DNA of 48,966 nt from JARRNE01 sp963824085 (GCA_963824085.1 CAWGNT010000008.1:1-48966); one strand, 5' to 3'; positions 1-8,882 are shown, numbered from the stretch's first letter. Translations and numbers: made by a program. Notes: generated by a model not told the origin, from the letters alone.

Positions 1-698
1 GGGAGCGACCGTCCGGCAGACTCGGAGGGGTGGAAGGGCAGCCAGCGGCAGCAGCCGGTTGCTGTCCTTCGCCTGCCCGTATTCGACGGGCAGCTTACGC
101 GGCATTCCAGCCGCTCGACTCCCATGGCGTGGCCGGCCTGCGTGGATCACGGCAGCTTTTACGCCGCAGATACGCGGATTCTGGTCGCCGGACTCAGCCG
201 TACATTTTCAGAATTATTTGATGCTCCGCGTCTAACTAGCTGATTGTATTATTACGCGAGGATCACGGAGAAACTTGATCCAACCCTCAAGGAACGCGCA
301 AATCGCGTTCTTTCAAAAGGTTAGCCGGACACCCATCAGATTACCTCCTCAGGAATCCCAGATTTCCAATCAGATTCCGTGTTCATGCTCATTTCTGTCA
401 AATCACGTACCGCCTTGGCAAGCACCTTGTGAGGTCAGCTGATTGGGAGCCTGTAGACCTGCTCGACCCCCTTGTACGCGACCAAGAGGTGGCTTCCCTT
501 GCTGGTCCTTTCGCCCGCCTTCCGTGTCGCGCCGGCAATCACATAGGCAAGCGATGCTCCCGCCAGCGCTCCTTGCAGGCGAATGCAAATCCGGCGCAAT
601 CTGGTACATGATTTTCCGGCAATCGCCTTAAGAATTCAGTCGCCGGGCGTGCCTGCCGCAATCTACAATTCGCAGCACATAGTGAAATCTGGCGCCCT
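1..698. other. No confident gene; contains repeat R2
   Basis: This stretch has no reading frame with convincing coding character. The short frames here are rich in Arg, Ser and Pro, as expected of out-of-frame GC-rich DNA. Positions 391-630 match a second copy at 47052-47207 (repeat R2). The first 220 bases are GC-rich and could be the edge of a gene outside the window, but I recognise nothing in them. Positions 222-330 are more AT-rich, without a recognisable promoter. Confidence 0.5.
391..630. repeat. Dispersed repeat R2, left copy
   Basis: The ends of this segment match 47052-47207 closely. The shared left block begins ATTTCTGTCAAATCACGTAC and the shared right block ends CCGGCAATCGCCTTA. 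This copy carries about 95-100 extra bases (around 412-505) that the right copy lacks. It lies about 70 bases upstream of the IclR gene. The right copy lies about 25 bases upstream of the Cyc2-like gene, in the same orientation. On the minus strand both copies open a short frame starting M(Y/C)QIA.DL.SP with further matches (LCDCR.D.EGGRKD). That could be a trace of a mobile-element gene or simply nucleotide conservation. Confidence 0.65.
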
Positions 699-1481
699 AT
701 GACGAAGACAGCCATCCAGGTGATCGATCGGGCGGCAGCACTCCTCGATGCGCTCGCCCGCGAGGGCGGCATGGCGAGTCTCAAGGTGCTGTCCGCCGAT
801 GCCGGTCTGCACCCTTCCACTGCCTCGCGCATCCTTACGTCGCTGATGGCTCATGGTTACGTCGAGCGACAAGGGAGCGGCAAGTACAAGCTTGGCGTGC
901 GCTTGCTGCAGCTCGCGGCCAAGGTCGAGACCCAGCTTGACGTGCGCCGAGAGGCGCCGCCCATCATGGAGTGGCTGCGGGATCAGGTGGGCGAGACCGT
1001 GAACCTGAGCCTGCGCGACCGCGACGAGGTGGTGTACGTGGAGCGCGTTGCGTCGAGCCGCATGATGCGGGTCGAGCAGGTGGTTGGGAGCCGCGCGCCC
1101 CTGCACGTCACTGCGGTGGGTAAGCTCTTCCTGGGGATCGGAGGCGACGCCGAGGTGCGAGGCTATGCGCTGCGTACCGGGTTGCCCCAGTACACGCGAA
1201 ACAGCGTCAAGGATGCAGAGACATTGGTGAAGGAAGTCCGCAAGGCGCGGGAGCTGGGCTTTGCATATGACGATGAGGAGGCGGAGCTGGGCGTCGGCTG
1301 TATCGGCGCGCTGGTCCGCAACGCGCAGGGGGAGGCCGTCGCCGGCTTGTCCGTCTCCGCCCCGCGGCATCGACGCCGGGACGAGTGGGCCGCGCTGGTC
1401 GTGGATGCCGCTAGTCGCATCTCGGGCCGGCTGGGTTTCGTTGAGGCGGAAGCCCCGGCCACGGTTTCCGATTCAGTTTAG
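699..1481 (+). CDS. IclR-family transcriptional regulator
   Basis: This 260-residue protein has the IclR layout. An N-terminal winged helix-turn-helix (residues about 6-65) includes a recognition helix around HPSTASRILTSL and a wing near GSGKYKLG. A GAF-like effector domain follows (about 80-250), with the typical LSLRDRDEVVYVERV strand, a TAVGKLFL segment and the GFAYDDEEAELGVGCIG stretch near the ligand pocket. IclR proteins are usually repressors or activators that respond to small organic acids; the ligand cannot be read here. The gene ends 27 bases before the trkH-like gene on the same strand, so the two may be co-transcribed. Regulation of K+ uptake by it is only a guess. Length is normal for the family. 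Confidence 0.93.
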   Translation: MTKTAIQVIDRAAALLDALAREGGMASLKVLSADAGLHPSTASRILTSLMAHGYVERQGSGKYKLGVRLLQLAAKVETQLDVRREAPPIMEWLRDQVGETVNLSLRDRDEVVYVERVASSRMMRVEQVVGSRAPLHVTAVGKLFLGIGGDAEVRGYALRTGLPQYTRNSVKDAETLVKEVRKARELGFAYDDEEAELGVGCIGALVRNAQGEAVAGLSVSAPRHRRRDEWAALVVDAASRISGRLGFVEAEAPATVSDSV

Positions 1482-1508
1482 GTCGGTCGGCGTGGGGCGC
1501 CGCCTGTC

Positions 1509-2942
1509 GTGACGCTCGACCCGCACGTGCGGCCGTTGCTGCAGCCGGTGCGGCTGCGGGTCGTGTGTCGGCACCTCGGTCAGCTCGCACTGGTCTTGGC
1601 GGTGCTGGTAGCGGTGCCCGCGGCAGTCGCAGGGGCGAGCGGCGATTGGCAGCTGGTCCTGCGTTCGCTGTTGGGAGCGGTGCTGCCGGCCTTACTGGTC
1701 GGAGCGTGTGCGCGCATCCCGGCGATAGAGAGCCCGCTGCGTGCCAACGAGGCCCTGGTTGTCGTGGCCCTCGCGTTCGTGCTGGCCGCGGCCCTCATGA
1801 CCTATCCGCTGACGACGGCGGGGTTGTCGCCGCTGGACGCCTGGTTCGAGGCTGTCTCCGGGGTTACGACCACGGGGCTGACGATGATCTCGGACCCGGC
1901 CTTGTCATCGCCTGCTTTTCTCTTTGCTCGCAGTTGGACGCAGTGGTTTGGCGGCCTCGGGATCGTCGTGCTGTCGCTCGCCCTCGCGTACGGCCGGGCG
2001 GCCGACACGCGTCGTCTGGCCAACGCCGCGGGAGAGGAGGAGGACCTCGCGCAGGGCACCCGCATCCATGCGCGCCGAGTGTTGGCGGTCTACGCGCTGC
2101 TGACCGCGGTCGGCCTCGGACTCGTTTGGATGGCGGGGATGCCGCTTTTCCCGGCCCTGATTCACACCCTGAGCGCCATCTCCACCGGCGGCTTTTCCGG
2201 CCTCGCCGATAGCCTCGCTGGCGTCGGGCGCCCGGCCCAGTTTGCGCTCCTCGCGGTGGCCTTTCTGGGTGCCTTGCCCCTTCCGCTCTTCTACCGTGCT
2301 TACGCCCATGGCAGCAGCCAGCTCTGGCACGACCCGGAGCTGCGGGCGCTCGCAGCAGCGGTGGTGCTGGTTGCGCTGCTGCTGTGGTGCCTCGGCAGCC
2401 TCGGGCCGGCGGATGCGCTGCTTCAGGCCCTCACCGCTCAGACGGGCACGGGGTTCTCGACGGTGGACATGGCAGCGCTCGACGCCCAGTCCAAGTGGGT
2501 GCTAATCCTCTCTATGGTCACGGGCGCAGGGATTGGCTCGACCGCCGGCGGTGTGAAGCTGCTGCGGGTGGTCATCCTGATACGGATAATCCAGCTCGCC
2601 ATCCTGCGTGCGCAGCTGCCCCGACATGCCGTGGTGCATCCGTCGGTGGGCGGGCGCTCCCTGGAGGCGCACCAGATCGAAAACGCGATGCTTGTCCTGC
2701 TGCTGTTTCCGCTGGTGATTGCCGCTTCCTGGACACCCTTTCTGGCCGCGGGCTATGCGCCGCTGGATGCGCTCTTCGAGGTCGTCTCGGCGATCGGCAC
2801 CGTAGGGCTCTCGACCGGTATCACGGGACCCGCCCTCGAGCCGGGTCTCAAGCTCGTCTTGACCCTCGATATGCTGCTCGGGAGGGTGGAGGTCCTCGCC
2901 GTCTTGGTCCTGGTGTATCCTGGCACTTGGTATAGGCGATGA
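1509..2942 (+). CDS. trkH: TrkH/KtrB-type potassium uptake channel subunit
   Basis: This 477-residue polytopic membrane protein starts at GTG. It has the four-fold repeated membrane-pore-membrane plan of the Trk/Ktr superfamily. Four selectivity-filter loops can be read in order: VSGVTTTGLT (about 118-127), SAISTGGFSG (about 223-232), TAQTGTGFST (about 312-321) and SAIGTVGLST (about 429-438), each with the key glycine. TrkH moves K+ across the inner membrane and needs a cytoplasmic NAD-binding TrkA subunit. One lies downstream at 3187. Normally the two are close, but here about 245 bases containing a structured repeat separate them. Length is typical of TrkH. The substrate is taken from the family, not shown here. 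Confidence 0.93.
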   Translation: MTLDPHVRPLLQPVRLRVVCRHLGQLALVLAVLVAVPAAVAGASGDWQLVLRSLLGAVLPALLVGACARIPAIESPLRANEALVVVALAFVLAAALMTYPLTTAGLSPLDAWFEAVSGVTTTGLTMISDPALSSPAFLFARSWTQWFGGLGIVVLSLALAYGRAADTRRLANAAGEEEDLAQGTRIHARRVLAVYALLTAVGLGLVWMAGMPLFPALIHTLSAISTGGFSGLADSLAGVGRPAQFALLAVAFLGALPLPLFYRAYAHGSSQLWHDPELRALAAAVVLVALLLWCLGSLGPADALLQALTAQTGTGFSTVDMAALDAQSKWVLILSMVTGAGIGSTAGGVKLLRVVILIRIIQLAILRAQLPRHAVVHPSVGGRSLEAHQIENAMLVLLLFPLVIAASWTPFLAAGYAPLDALFEVVSAIGTVGLSTGITGPALEPGLKLVLTLDMLLGRVEVLAVLVLVYPGTWYRR

Positions 2943-3186
2943 CGGTGCAGCGCCGTCTTGGTCACCAAGCGGGCCGACGGATCGCCTGCGTTCGACCGAA
3001 CACGAAAATATACCCAACTCGGGCGATTTTTTTTGCTGTTCGGCCCAAGGGTCGGGTTACGCGCGGCGGCGGTGTCGGCCGCAGGGAGGCGGCCGTCAAG
3101 CCTTCAGGGATGAATTGACGGCGTCCCGCGGCGGGCGCAACCCGACCCCGAAAAACGAAGAAATCAAATGCAGGCGGTATAAAGAT
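2943..3186. other. trkH-trkA intergenic region
   Basis: This 244-base gap holds a run of eight T at about 3027-3034 with no clear stem before it. Repeat R1 copy A then occupies 3067-3180, ending six bases before the trkA start. The repeat tail therefore supplies the sequence where the ribosome binding site of trkA should be (AGGCGG near 3173). Confidence 0.55.
3067..3180 (+). repeat. Dispersed structured repeat R1, copy A
   Basis: This copy matches 30596-30704 over its full length. It contains an inverted repeat GGCCGC-AGGGAG-GCGGCC. A second stem pairs GCCGTCAA with TTGACGGC. The tail reads CCCCGAAAAACGAAGAAATC and then GCGGTATA. In copy B the first stem is GGCAGC/GCTGCC: both arms changed together, so pairing is kept. 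Tail-only copies occur at 13443-13480 and 17484-17531 in reverse orientation, with a decayed one near 27198-27248. Confidence 0.8.
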
Positions 3187-3831
3187 ATGCGTTTCGTCTT
3201 CGTTGGGGGCGGCAGCCTGGCGATTCTCACCGGACGGATGCTCGCAGAGCGCGGGCATGATGTCGTCATCATCGAGCGTGATCCGGGGATCATCGAAGAG
3301 CTGCGGGAGGAGATGGACGTGGGTTTCCTTCACGGTGACGGCACGCGACCGGCGATCCTCAGGGAGGCGGACCCGGCGGCCACCGACCTGCTCTTCTGCC
3401 TCACCCGCGACGATCAGGCCAACATCATTGCGAGCCTGGTTGCACATGCGTTGGGTTACCGTCGGGTGGTGACCAAGATCGAAGATGCGGAGCTTGAGCA
3501 CATCTGCGCGGAGCTGGGCCTGGCCGAGGCCCTCATCCCCATGCACACGGTGGGACGCTATCTGGCGGACATGGCGGAGGGGCAGAACATCATCGAGATC
3601 TCCGACATACTCCGCGGAGAGGCACGCATCTTCTCCTTCCGTGTCACCCAGGCGGAGGCCTGCCTGATCGGGGACCTCGATTTGCCCGACACGGCCCGTG
3701 CCATCTGCCTTTACCGTAACGGCGCAGACTTTCTCTTCGCCGAGCCGGACACCCTCCTGAAGCCGAACGACGAGGTGGTGATCCTGACACGGGCCAAGAA
3801 CCTGAAGGCGTTGCGGGAGCGGTTCGGCTGA
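3187..3831 (+). CDS. trkA: TrkA-type NAD-binding potassium uptake subunit
   Basis: This 214-residue cytoplasmic protein has an N-terminal Rossmann (RCK-N) fold. The dinucleotide motif is GGGSLAILTG (about 6-15), and the acidic residue ending beta-2 lies in VVIIERD. The GDGT segment and the LTRDDQANII helix are typical of TrkA. A C-terminal TrkA_C domain (about 135-214) ends in NDEVVILTRAKNLKALRERF. The ATG at 3187 is chosen because it starts directly on the fold; the frame extends upstream to 3115 only into repeat R1. The protein gates the TrkH channel in response to nucleotide binding. At 214 residues it is a single-module protein, half the length of E. coli TrkA, like KtrA or CeoB types. 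Confidence 0.92.
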   Translation: MRFVFVGGGSLAILTGRMLAERGHDVVIIERDPGIIEELREEMDVGFLHGDGTRPAILREADPAATDLLFCLTRDDQANIIASLVAHALGYRRVVTKIEDAELEHICAELGLAEALIPMHTVGRYLADMAEGQNIIEISDILRGEARIFSFRVTQAEACLIGDLDLPDTARAICLYRNGADFLFAEPDTLLKPNDEVVILTRAKNLKALRERFG

Positions 3832-3876
3832 AGGGCCTGCCATTCCCGCTGGTTGGGGTCGTCGGGCGCGCGGACC

Positions 3877-4323
3877 TCACCGCTTCCGTTTCAGCAGCTT
3901 GTTGATGTCTGCCAGCAGCTCGCGGTACGTGCGATGGAGCTTTTTGGGCGTCATCGCCGGGGTCGGCTGCTCCTTCTTGAGCGCCTCCAAGCGGAGGCGA
4001 ACGGCCTCGATCTGCCCTTTGATGGCGGGGTCCGCCTCCTCCGCGCTTTCCAAGAGGTCGATGGCGGAGTCGAGCTCCTGGTGGGCCGCGCGGATCTCAC
4101 TCAGCAGCTCCTCGTCATGGTCATAGGAGCGGTCGAGGTGACTCTCGGCCCGGCTGAGGGCGACCCGGGCGGGATCATAGAGATTCGGCAGGTCCTCATA
4201 GAGATCGAGGACGAGGAGGATTGCCCCGACGACCAGGGCCACCACCAGAAAGCCGCCGGCGCTGCGCAGCCCGCGTCCCTTTGTATTACTTGGCGATTCT
4301 TGCTGATTCGTCTCACCGGCCAT
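3877..4323 (-). CDS. Membrane-anchored coiled-coil protein, function unknown
   Basis: This 148-residue protein starts at ATG 4323, preceded by AAAGGAGATA, a good ribosome binding site. An upstream in-frame extension to 4443 lacks such a site. Residues about 20-41 form one transmembrane helix (GGFLVVALVVGAILLVLDLY). The rest is highly charged and helical, consistent with a cytoplasmic or periplasmic coiled coil, ending in a basic tail KLLKRKR. It converges with trkA. I do not recognise the family. Confidence 0.75.
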   Translation of the reverse strand: MAGETNQQESPSNTKGRGLRSAGGFLVVALVVGAILLVLDLYEDLPNLYDPARVALSRAESHLDRSYDHDEELLSEIRAAHQELDSAIDLLESAEEADPAIKGQIEAVRLRLEALKKEQPTPAMTPKKLHRTYRELLADINKLLKRKR

Positions 4324-4717
4324 CGCGTATCTCCTTTCGTCGGTCAGTCGCACCCGATCTTGTCCGGCACAAGCCGTCACCCTTGATGGGAATATCCCAT
4401 CGTCATTGTTGCACTTCCGGCGCCAATACGTCAGCGTCCGCACGCAAGCCTTGGTCGAGAGGACTCGGTTTCGGCCAGCGGCACGGGTGGTGCCTTGACA
4501 CCGAAGGGCTCGGAGGAGGGCACTGGGTGCTCGACAGCTGCGTGGGCGGCGCCTTGGCCCTTGTGAGGTGCTCGGTTTCTGGGCTCCATCGGAGCCTTAC
4601 GCTAAAGTGTCCGTTTTCCTGGCGCATCCCTTCGGGCCGGCCTGCTCGTGCGGGAGAACCGTCGAAGAGCGGTGGAGTCGCCCTCAGTTTCCTGAGCACC
4701 ACTGGTCAGCGACTACG
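4324..4717. other. Divergent intergenic region, nothing recognised
   Basis: This 394-base gap lies between the minus-strand coiled-coil gene and the plus-strand DUF2914 gene. It must contain two outward promoters, but no clear -35/-10 pair stands out. An in-frame upward extension of the DUF2914 frame (from 4568) is judged non-coding because the membrane-anchor N-terminus starts at 4718. Confidence 0.4.
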
Positions 4718-5767
4718 ATGACGAACCCCAAGCCCATTACAAACGTTAAGGCACGCAAGCCACGCCAACGGCGTCCATCCCCGACTCCAGAGTACGTGTA
4801 CCACTGGGACAGGGTCTTTGGCGCATTGGCGGTTCTTGTGCTGGTCATGGGGCTGACCGGCTACGGACTCTACGCATGGCTGACACCGTCCGCGCGCATC
4901 GATGGAGACGGCGCTGAGAAGGCCGCCCCCAACCGGCAGGTCACTGCAGAGGACCTGCGACCCCTCGCGCGCAAGGACAGCGAGCCAAAGCGGGCGCCGG
5001 AGCGCTTGCCCCCCCTGCAGGCGGTGCCACGGGAAAGCGCGGCGTCGGTAGCCAAGAAGCATGAGACTCCATTCGAGGTCGCTGCGACTGGTCTTCCCGG
5101 TGAGACGCCGTCCGAGGTCGCTCCCGCCGGTCCCCCGGATGAGCCGCTCGGGAAAGCCGCTGCGCCCGAGCCGTCGTCGACACCGACGCCGGCGGGAGAG
5201 CCATCTCCGGAGCCGGTGGAGCCAGTCGCACGCGCAAGTGAAGGACCGCCCTCGTCTGCCGAGGACCAGGCCGGACAGGGGGCGCCCGCGGTCTCGCCGG
5301 AGCCGGCTCGCGCCACCGTGTCGCCGCCGCGAGCCGAGGAGGCGGCGTCAGAGCTTCCGGCAGGTAAATCGGGTATGCCCCCTACGGCCCAAAAGAAGGA
5401 GACGGAGAAGGGCATCTTCCGTCTGCGAGGAATCAACATATCCTCGCCGGCGGTCAAGCGGTTCGAGCTCGCGAGAGCCGTCTGGAACAACGAGCCGCGA
5501 GGTGGACTCGAGACCATTCGCTGGAACGCGGATGGGGCCGCGGGTGTTTGCGCGTTCAGTGAGATCAAGGGTAGGGCGGGGGGTACACTGTACTACCGGT
5601 GGCTGCGCAACGGCAGGCAGGTCGCCAAAGTGCGCGTCGGCATCGGGTCCGACGGGTGGCGCAGCTATTCAAGCAAGGTGATCAACAAGGCGATGACAGG
5701 GACATGGGCCGTCGAGCTGCTCGATGCCCAAGGGCGGGTGCTTGCTCGCGCCGAGTTTACCTTTTGA
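4718..5767 (+). CDS. DUF2914 protein with membrane anchor and Pro/Ala-rich linker
   Basis: The product from ATG 4718 is 349 residues. A basic N-terminus (KARKPRQRRP) precedes one transmembrane helix (about 33-54). A long low-complexity region rich in Pro, Ala, Glu and Ser (about 70-265) follows. The C-terminal 110 residues match the DUF2914 fold: a beta-rich unit with FELARAVWNNEP, YYRWLRNGRQVAKV, WRSYSSK and GTWAVELLDAQGRVLA. The domain is probably periplasmic, held away from the membrane by the linker. DUF2914 proteins have no settled function. The gene stands alone between non-coding stretches. The domain call is from memory of the family's conserved Trp and Arg positions. Confidence 0.85.
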   Translation: MTNPKPITNVKARKPRQRRPSPTPEYVYHWDRVFGALAVLVLVMGLTGYGLYAWLTPSARIDGDGAEKAAPNRQVTAEDLRPLARKDSEPKRAPERLPPLQAVPRESAASVAKKHETPFEVAATGLPGETPSEVAPAGPPDEPLGKAAAPEPSSTPTPAGEPSPEPVEPVARASEGPPSSAEDQAGQGAPAVSPEPARATVSPPRAEEAASELPAGKSGMPPTAQKKETEKGIFRLRGINISSPAVKRFELARAVWNNEPRGGLETIRWNADGAAGVCAFSEIKGRAGGTLYYRWLRNGRQVAKVRVGIGSDGWRSYSSKVINKAMTGTWAVELLDAQGRVLARAEFTF

Positions 5768-6027
5768 CCGGGTACTGCTAATCCATAGCATTACCGATCA
5801 TTTCGGGACGATTCAATCGCAGAGGCGCAGAGATAAGATGTGTTGGGGGATGTCGCACTGGAGCTTGTATTTCTTATGAAAATCGTTGACTGCTTGGAGC
5901 CGCTGCAATGGCGATCTCTCGGCGTCTTCGCGGTTCGATGCTTCCGTCTCGTGCGACTTGTGGGTAACGCCGTGACTGCTCGCCTCCTCTTGACCGGCAG
6001 TTTCGCGGCCGGCGCGGCGTAGGCTCT

Positions 6028-6564
6028 TCATATGTGCTCGCTTATCCGTACCTCGTCCATCAGAAACTGCTGCACAAGCCGCTTTTCGAGTCTCCGGTAA
6101 TCTCCTTCGCTGGAGCTCGTCATCACGAGAATGGCACCTCCATCCTCATCGTCTTCCCACTTAATGTCGCTGTCGAATGAGTTCTTCATAAAGACGGTGC
6201 TCTTCGAATAGCGGGACATGAACACGTTCTTGGCGATTTTCCGCAGGAACCCGTCGTCTTCCAGCTGTTTCTTGCTCTTGTACATGCTGCCGGCGTCGAT
6301 CGGATAGCTCCTGGAGCCGGTCACGGAGGACACATAGTCCGTCCCCATCTCGTCAAATACGGCGGAGCCTGTCTTGGATGACAGGTTATAGATGTCATCG
6401 AAGTAGTGTTTTTCCGTTTCCAGTATCAGTCCTGTATCGGCGATCTCCACACGCAGATAGACATCGAACGGCAACATCTTCAAGATGGGACAGATGAAGC
6501 CATACAGCTCGATGGCATCCCGTACCTTCGGGGCCTTTTTAAGGCGAAACTTCGCTTCAGCCAT
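6028..6564 (-). CDS. Hypothetical protein, 178 residues
   Basis: The ATG at 6564 gives MAEAKFRLKKAPKVRDAIELY. The frame continues upstream to 6747, but that part looks like random GC-rich translation, so the short start is preferred. The protein is soluble and acidic, without signal peptide or membrane helix. It has an Asp/Glu patch (KWEDDEDGGA) followed by a stretch that reads like a beta strand and helix (ILVMTSSSEGDYRRLEKRLVQQFLMDEV). I do not recognise the family. Base composition is slightly lower in GC than the neighbours, which may hint at transfer. Confidence 0.7.
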   Translation of the reverse strand: MAEAKFRLKKAPKVRDAIELYGFICPILKMLPFDVYLRVEIADTGLILETEKHYFDDIYNLSSKTGSAVFDEMGTDYVSSVTGSRSYPIDAGSMYKSKKQLEDDGFLRKIAKNVFMSRYSKSTVFMKNSFDSDIKWEDDEDGGAILVMTSSSEGDYRRLEKRLVQQFLMDEVRISEHI

Positions 6565-7018
6565 GATGGTGCTTGCTCCGCGGATTTGATTTAAAACATG
6601 TTGCCTGAATAATTGGCACGGTGCTCGCCGCCGTCGCCAAGTCCCGCAGGGCGACGAGCAGCCGCCCCAATGCTGGCGGGTGGCGGCTCCACCCCCAGCT
6701 GCGATCCCCGGCTCTAGCACCGACCGACGCGAGCCCGACGGCCCCAATGCTCATAGCGGCCCTATTTTGCACCGCGAGCGGGACCGAGCGAGAAAAAAAA
6801 CCGATCGTCGGCAAACAGCGAGCCCCCTGCCTTTGCTGCCTGCCGGTTCAGGGCCCCGTCCCATCGCCTTGGGTGGGTGCGGGTTAGCAGGACCCTCGGC
6901 GTCGGGGAAGACGCCGTGGAGCCAACAAGGACGTACTTACGGCTTGTCCCGATAGCCCCTATCCGACTTCGAAGGTCGTCGCTGAGCATTGGTGCTATTC
7001 GCCTCGCAGCACGCGGGT
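6565..7018. other. Intergenic region with weak minus-strand hairpin
   Basis: No gene is seen in 454 bases. At 6793-6811 the minus strand reads CCGACGATCGG followed by eight or more T. This is a short stem that could be a weak terminator for the symporter gene, although it is about 200 bases beyond that stop codon. Confidence 0.35.
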
Positions 7019-8335
7019 CTAGGCCTCCCGATTGCCCGCGCCCGCAAGTATCTCGGCAGGCTGCTCTTCTAAGATTCCTTTCTCGCCCTGCAGCTTGCCT
7101 ACGATCACAGCGCCGCAGGAGTCGCTGAAGACGTTCACCGCTGTGCGCATCATGTCCAGGATCCGATCCACGGCAAGTATCAGGCCGATACCTTCCACCG
7201 GGAGACCGATCGCTGCAAGGATGATGGCGATGGCCACCAGGCTGGCCGCCGGGATTCCCGCGACGCCGATCGATGTCAGCAAGGCGGTCAGGACGACGGT
7301 GAACTGGGCGCCGAAGCCAAGCTCGACGCCGTACGCTTGTGCGATGAACATGGCCGCCACGCATTCGTAGAGGGCGGTGCCGTCCATGTTCACTGTGGCG
7401 CCCAGCGGGAGCACGAAGCTGGTGGTGCGATTGGACACGCCCGCGTTCTTTTCCACGCACTCCATGGTAACCGGCAGCGTGGCGGAGGAGGAGGCAGTCG
7501 AGAAGGCAGTCAGGAGGGCCGCCCCCATGGCGCGATAGTGACGTACCGGATGGACGCGTCCGACAAGGTACAAGAGCAGAGGAAGCGTCACGAAGAAATG
7601 CACGGCGAGTGCCAGCACGACGCTAAGAAAAAACATCGCCAGTGGCTCGAAGGCGGCGAAACCGGTTCCAGCCACTACCTTGGCGACGAGGGCAAAGACG
7701 CCTAGGGGGGCGAAGCGCATGACGAGGTCCGTGATCTTCATCATGATCTCGAACACGCCCTGCCAGAAGTTGTACTGGGTCTCCGCATAGTCCTCGGTGA
7801 TCCGGGTCAGAAAGAACCCGTAGAGGAGGCTGAAAAAGATCAGCCCAAGCATCTGACCAGCGCTGGCGGCCGCAACCACATTGGTAGGAATCATGCGCAG
7901 GAAGACCGCCACTACGTCTCCGGTCCCCTTGCCTGCCACCCTGTCCTGTATCGCGGCGGCATCCGCACTAAAGCCGATCAGGTCCTTGGCCGGCTGTCCG
8001 TCGACGATACCCGGGGTGAGCGTGTTGACCACCATGAGACCGACCAGGATCGCGAGTAAGCTGGTGGTCATGTAATAGAGGAGCGTCTTGCCCCCGAGCC
8101 GACCCAGATTGTGAGACCCCCCGACGCCGGCGATGCCGACGATGATGGACGAGACGATCAGGGGCACGATCAGCATCTTGAGGGCATTGAGGAACAGTTT
8201 GCCCACAAAGTCGAAGATGGAGTAGAAGGTGACACCGAATAGACTGGTGTCCGTGCCGGTCAGCGAGCCGATAACCACCGCTAGGCCAAGGGCAGCGAGA
8301 ATCTGCCAGTGGAGCTTGAGCCTGAGGAGCGCCAT
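7019..8335 (-). CDS. Dicarboxylate/amino acid:cation symporter (SDF family)
   Basis: This 438-residue inner-membrane protein belongs to the sodium:dicarboxylate/glutamate family (GltP, DctA, GltPh). The serine-rich re-entrant loop (STASSSATLP) and the NMDGTALYE signature of transmembrane helix 7, which holds cation and substrate sites, are both present. Eight or so hydrophobic segments and two hairpin loops can be followed. ATG 8335 is chosen over the frame opening at 8380 because the hydrophobic N-terminal helix follows directly. The substrate (glutamate, aspartate, C4-dicarboxylate or another acid) cannot be decided from sequence alone. It appears monocistronic. Confidence 0.93.
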   Translation of the reverse strand: MALLRLKLHWQILAALGLAVVIGSLTGTDTSLFGVTFYSIFDFVGKLFLNALKMLIVPLIVSSIIVGIAGVGGSHNLGRLGGKTLLYYMTTSLLAILVGLMVVNTLTPGIVDGQPAKDLIGFSADAAAIQDRVAGKGTGDVVAVFLRMIPTNVVAAASAGQMLGLIFFSLLYGFFLTRITEDYAETQYNFWQGVFEIMMKITDLVMRFAPLGVFALVAKVVAGTGFAAFEPLAMFFLSVVLALAVHFFVTLPLLLYLVGRVHPVRHYRAMGAALLTAFSTASSSATLPVTMECVEKNAGVSNRTTSFVLPLGATVNMDGTALYECVAAMFIAQAYGVELGFGAQFTVVLTALLTSIGVAGIPAASLVAIAIILAAIGLPVEGIGLILAVDRILDMMRTAVNVFSDSCGAVIVGKLQGEKGILEEQPAEILAGAGNREA

Positions 8336-8603
8336 GGATCGATGCCTCCGCACCGGATGGATTAGCGTGCGTGGAGGCACGCACGCAGAGCGGTCCCTTG
8401 GGATGATAGCATCATGGACTTGCCCGGCCGCGCACTAAGAGGCGTGAGCGATGGAAAATGAGTGGGCAGATTGAGGCGCGGGTGTCGTAGTTTTCGGGAT
8501 CGACCGTTGCGTGGTCCCCCTGAGCGCAAAGGTTATGCACTTTCGAGTTTTCTACTTCTTTTCCCGGTCCGGCGAGGCGATCTCTTCGGTGAGCGCCGTT
8601 GAA

Positions 8604-8870
8604 ATGACTGCAAAGACGATACGGGACCAGCTCCTGCGGCGCTTACACTCGGAGGACGACTATCTCGGAATCCTAGACGCCGAGGACAACACCCTGCAGA
8701 TTCTTCGTGAAGCCGACGAAGACCGCTATTGGGTCGAGCTGCCCATAGAGGCTGCTCGTGCGTCCTACGGCCGTTACATGAGTCTGGCGGAGCTGGAAGG
8801 TCTGGTGCTGGGTCTGCCCCAGGTCTTCGACCGTAGCCACATCCCGGATATGGAGTACAGGCCTTGGTAA
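8604..8870 (+). CDS. Small hypothetical protein
   Basis: This 88-residue acidic protein starts at ATG 8604 (MTAKTIRDQLLRRL), with GGTGAG about 11 bases upstream. The frame is open from 8511, and a GTG at 8589 is an alternative start. Its pattern of alternating strand and helix segments (DYLGILDAEDNTLQILRE, RYWVELPIEAA) suggests a small alpha/beta fold. There is no signal peptide. It lies 12 bases before the next membrane protein gene, so the two probably form an operon. I do not recognise the family. Confidence 0.65.
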   Translation: MTAKTIRDQLLRRLHSEDDYLGILDAEDNTLQILREADEDRYWVELPIEAARASYGRYMSLAELEGLVLGLPQVFDRSHIPDMEYRPW

Positions 8871-8882
8871 AGGTGACCTCGA

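Noticed and set aside
30..221. Small gene at the left edge
   Set aside because: The composition is that of random GC-rich sequence, with no ribosome binding site or recognisable motif.
5813..6027. Minus-strand frame with NREDAERS and SLRLCD text, and CGCAGAGGCGCAGAG on the plus strand
   Set aside because: This looks like the widespread A/G-rich intergenic repeat often seen near unrelated genes; only one copy is present here and no coding signal supports the frame.
6614..6629. TGGCACGGTGCTCGCC resembling a sigma54 -24/-12 promoter
   Set aside because: The -24 half fits, but the -12 half has TCGCC instead of TTGCA/T, and no plus-strand gene begins for about 2 kb downstream.
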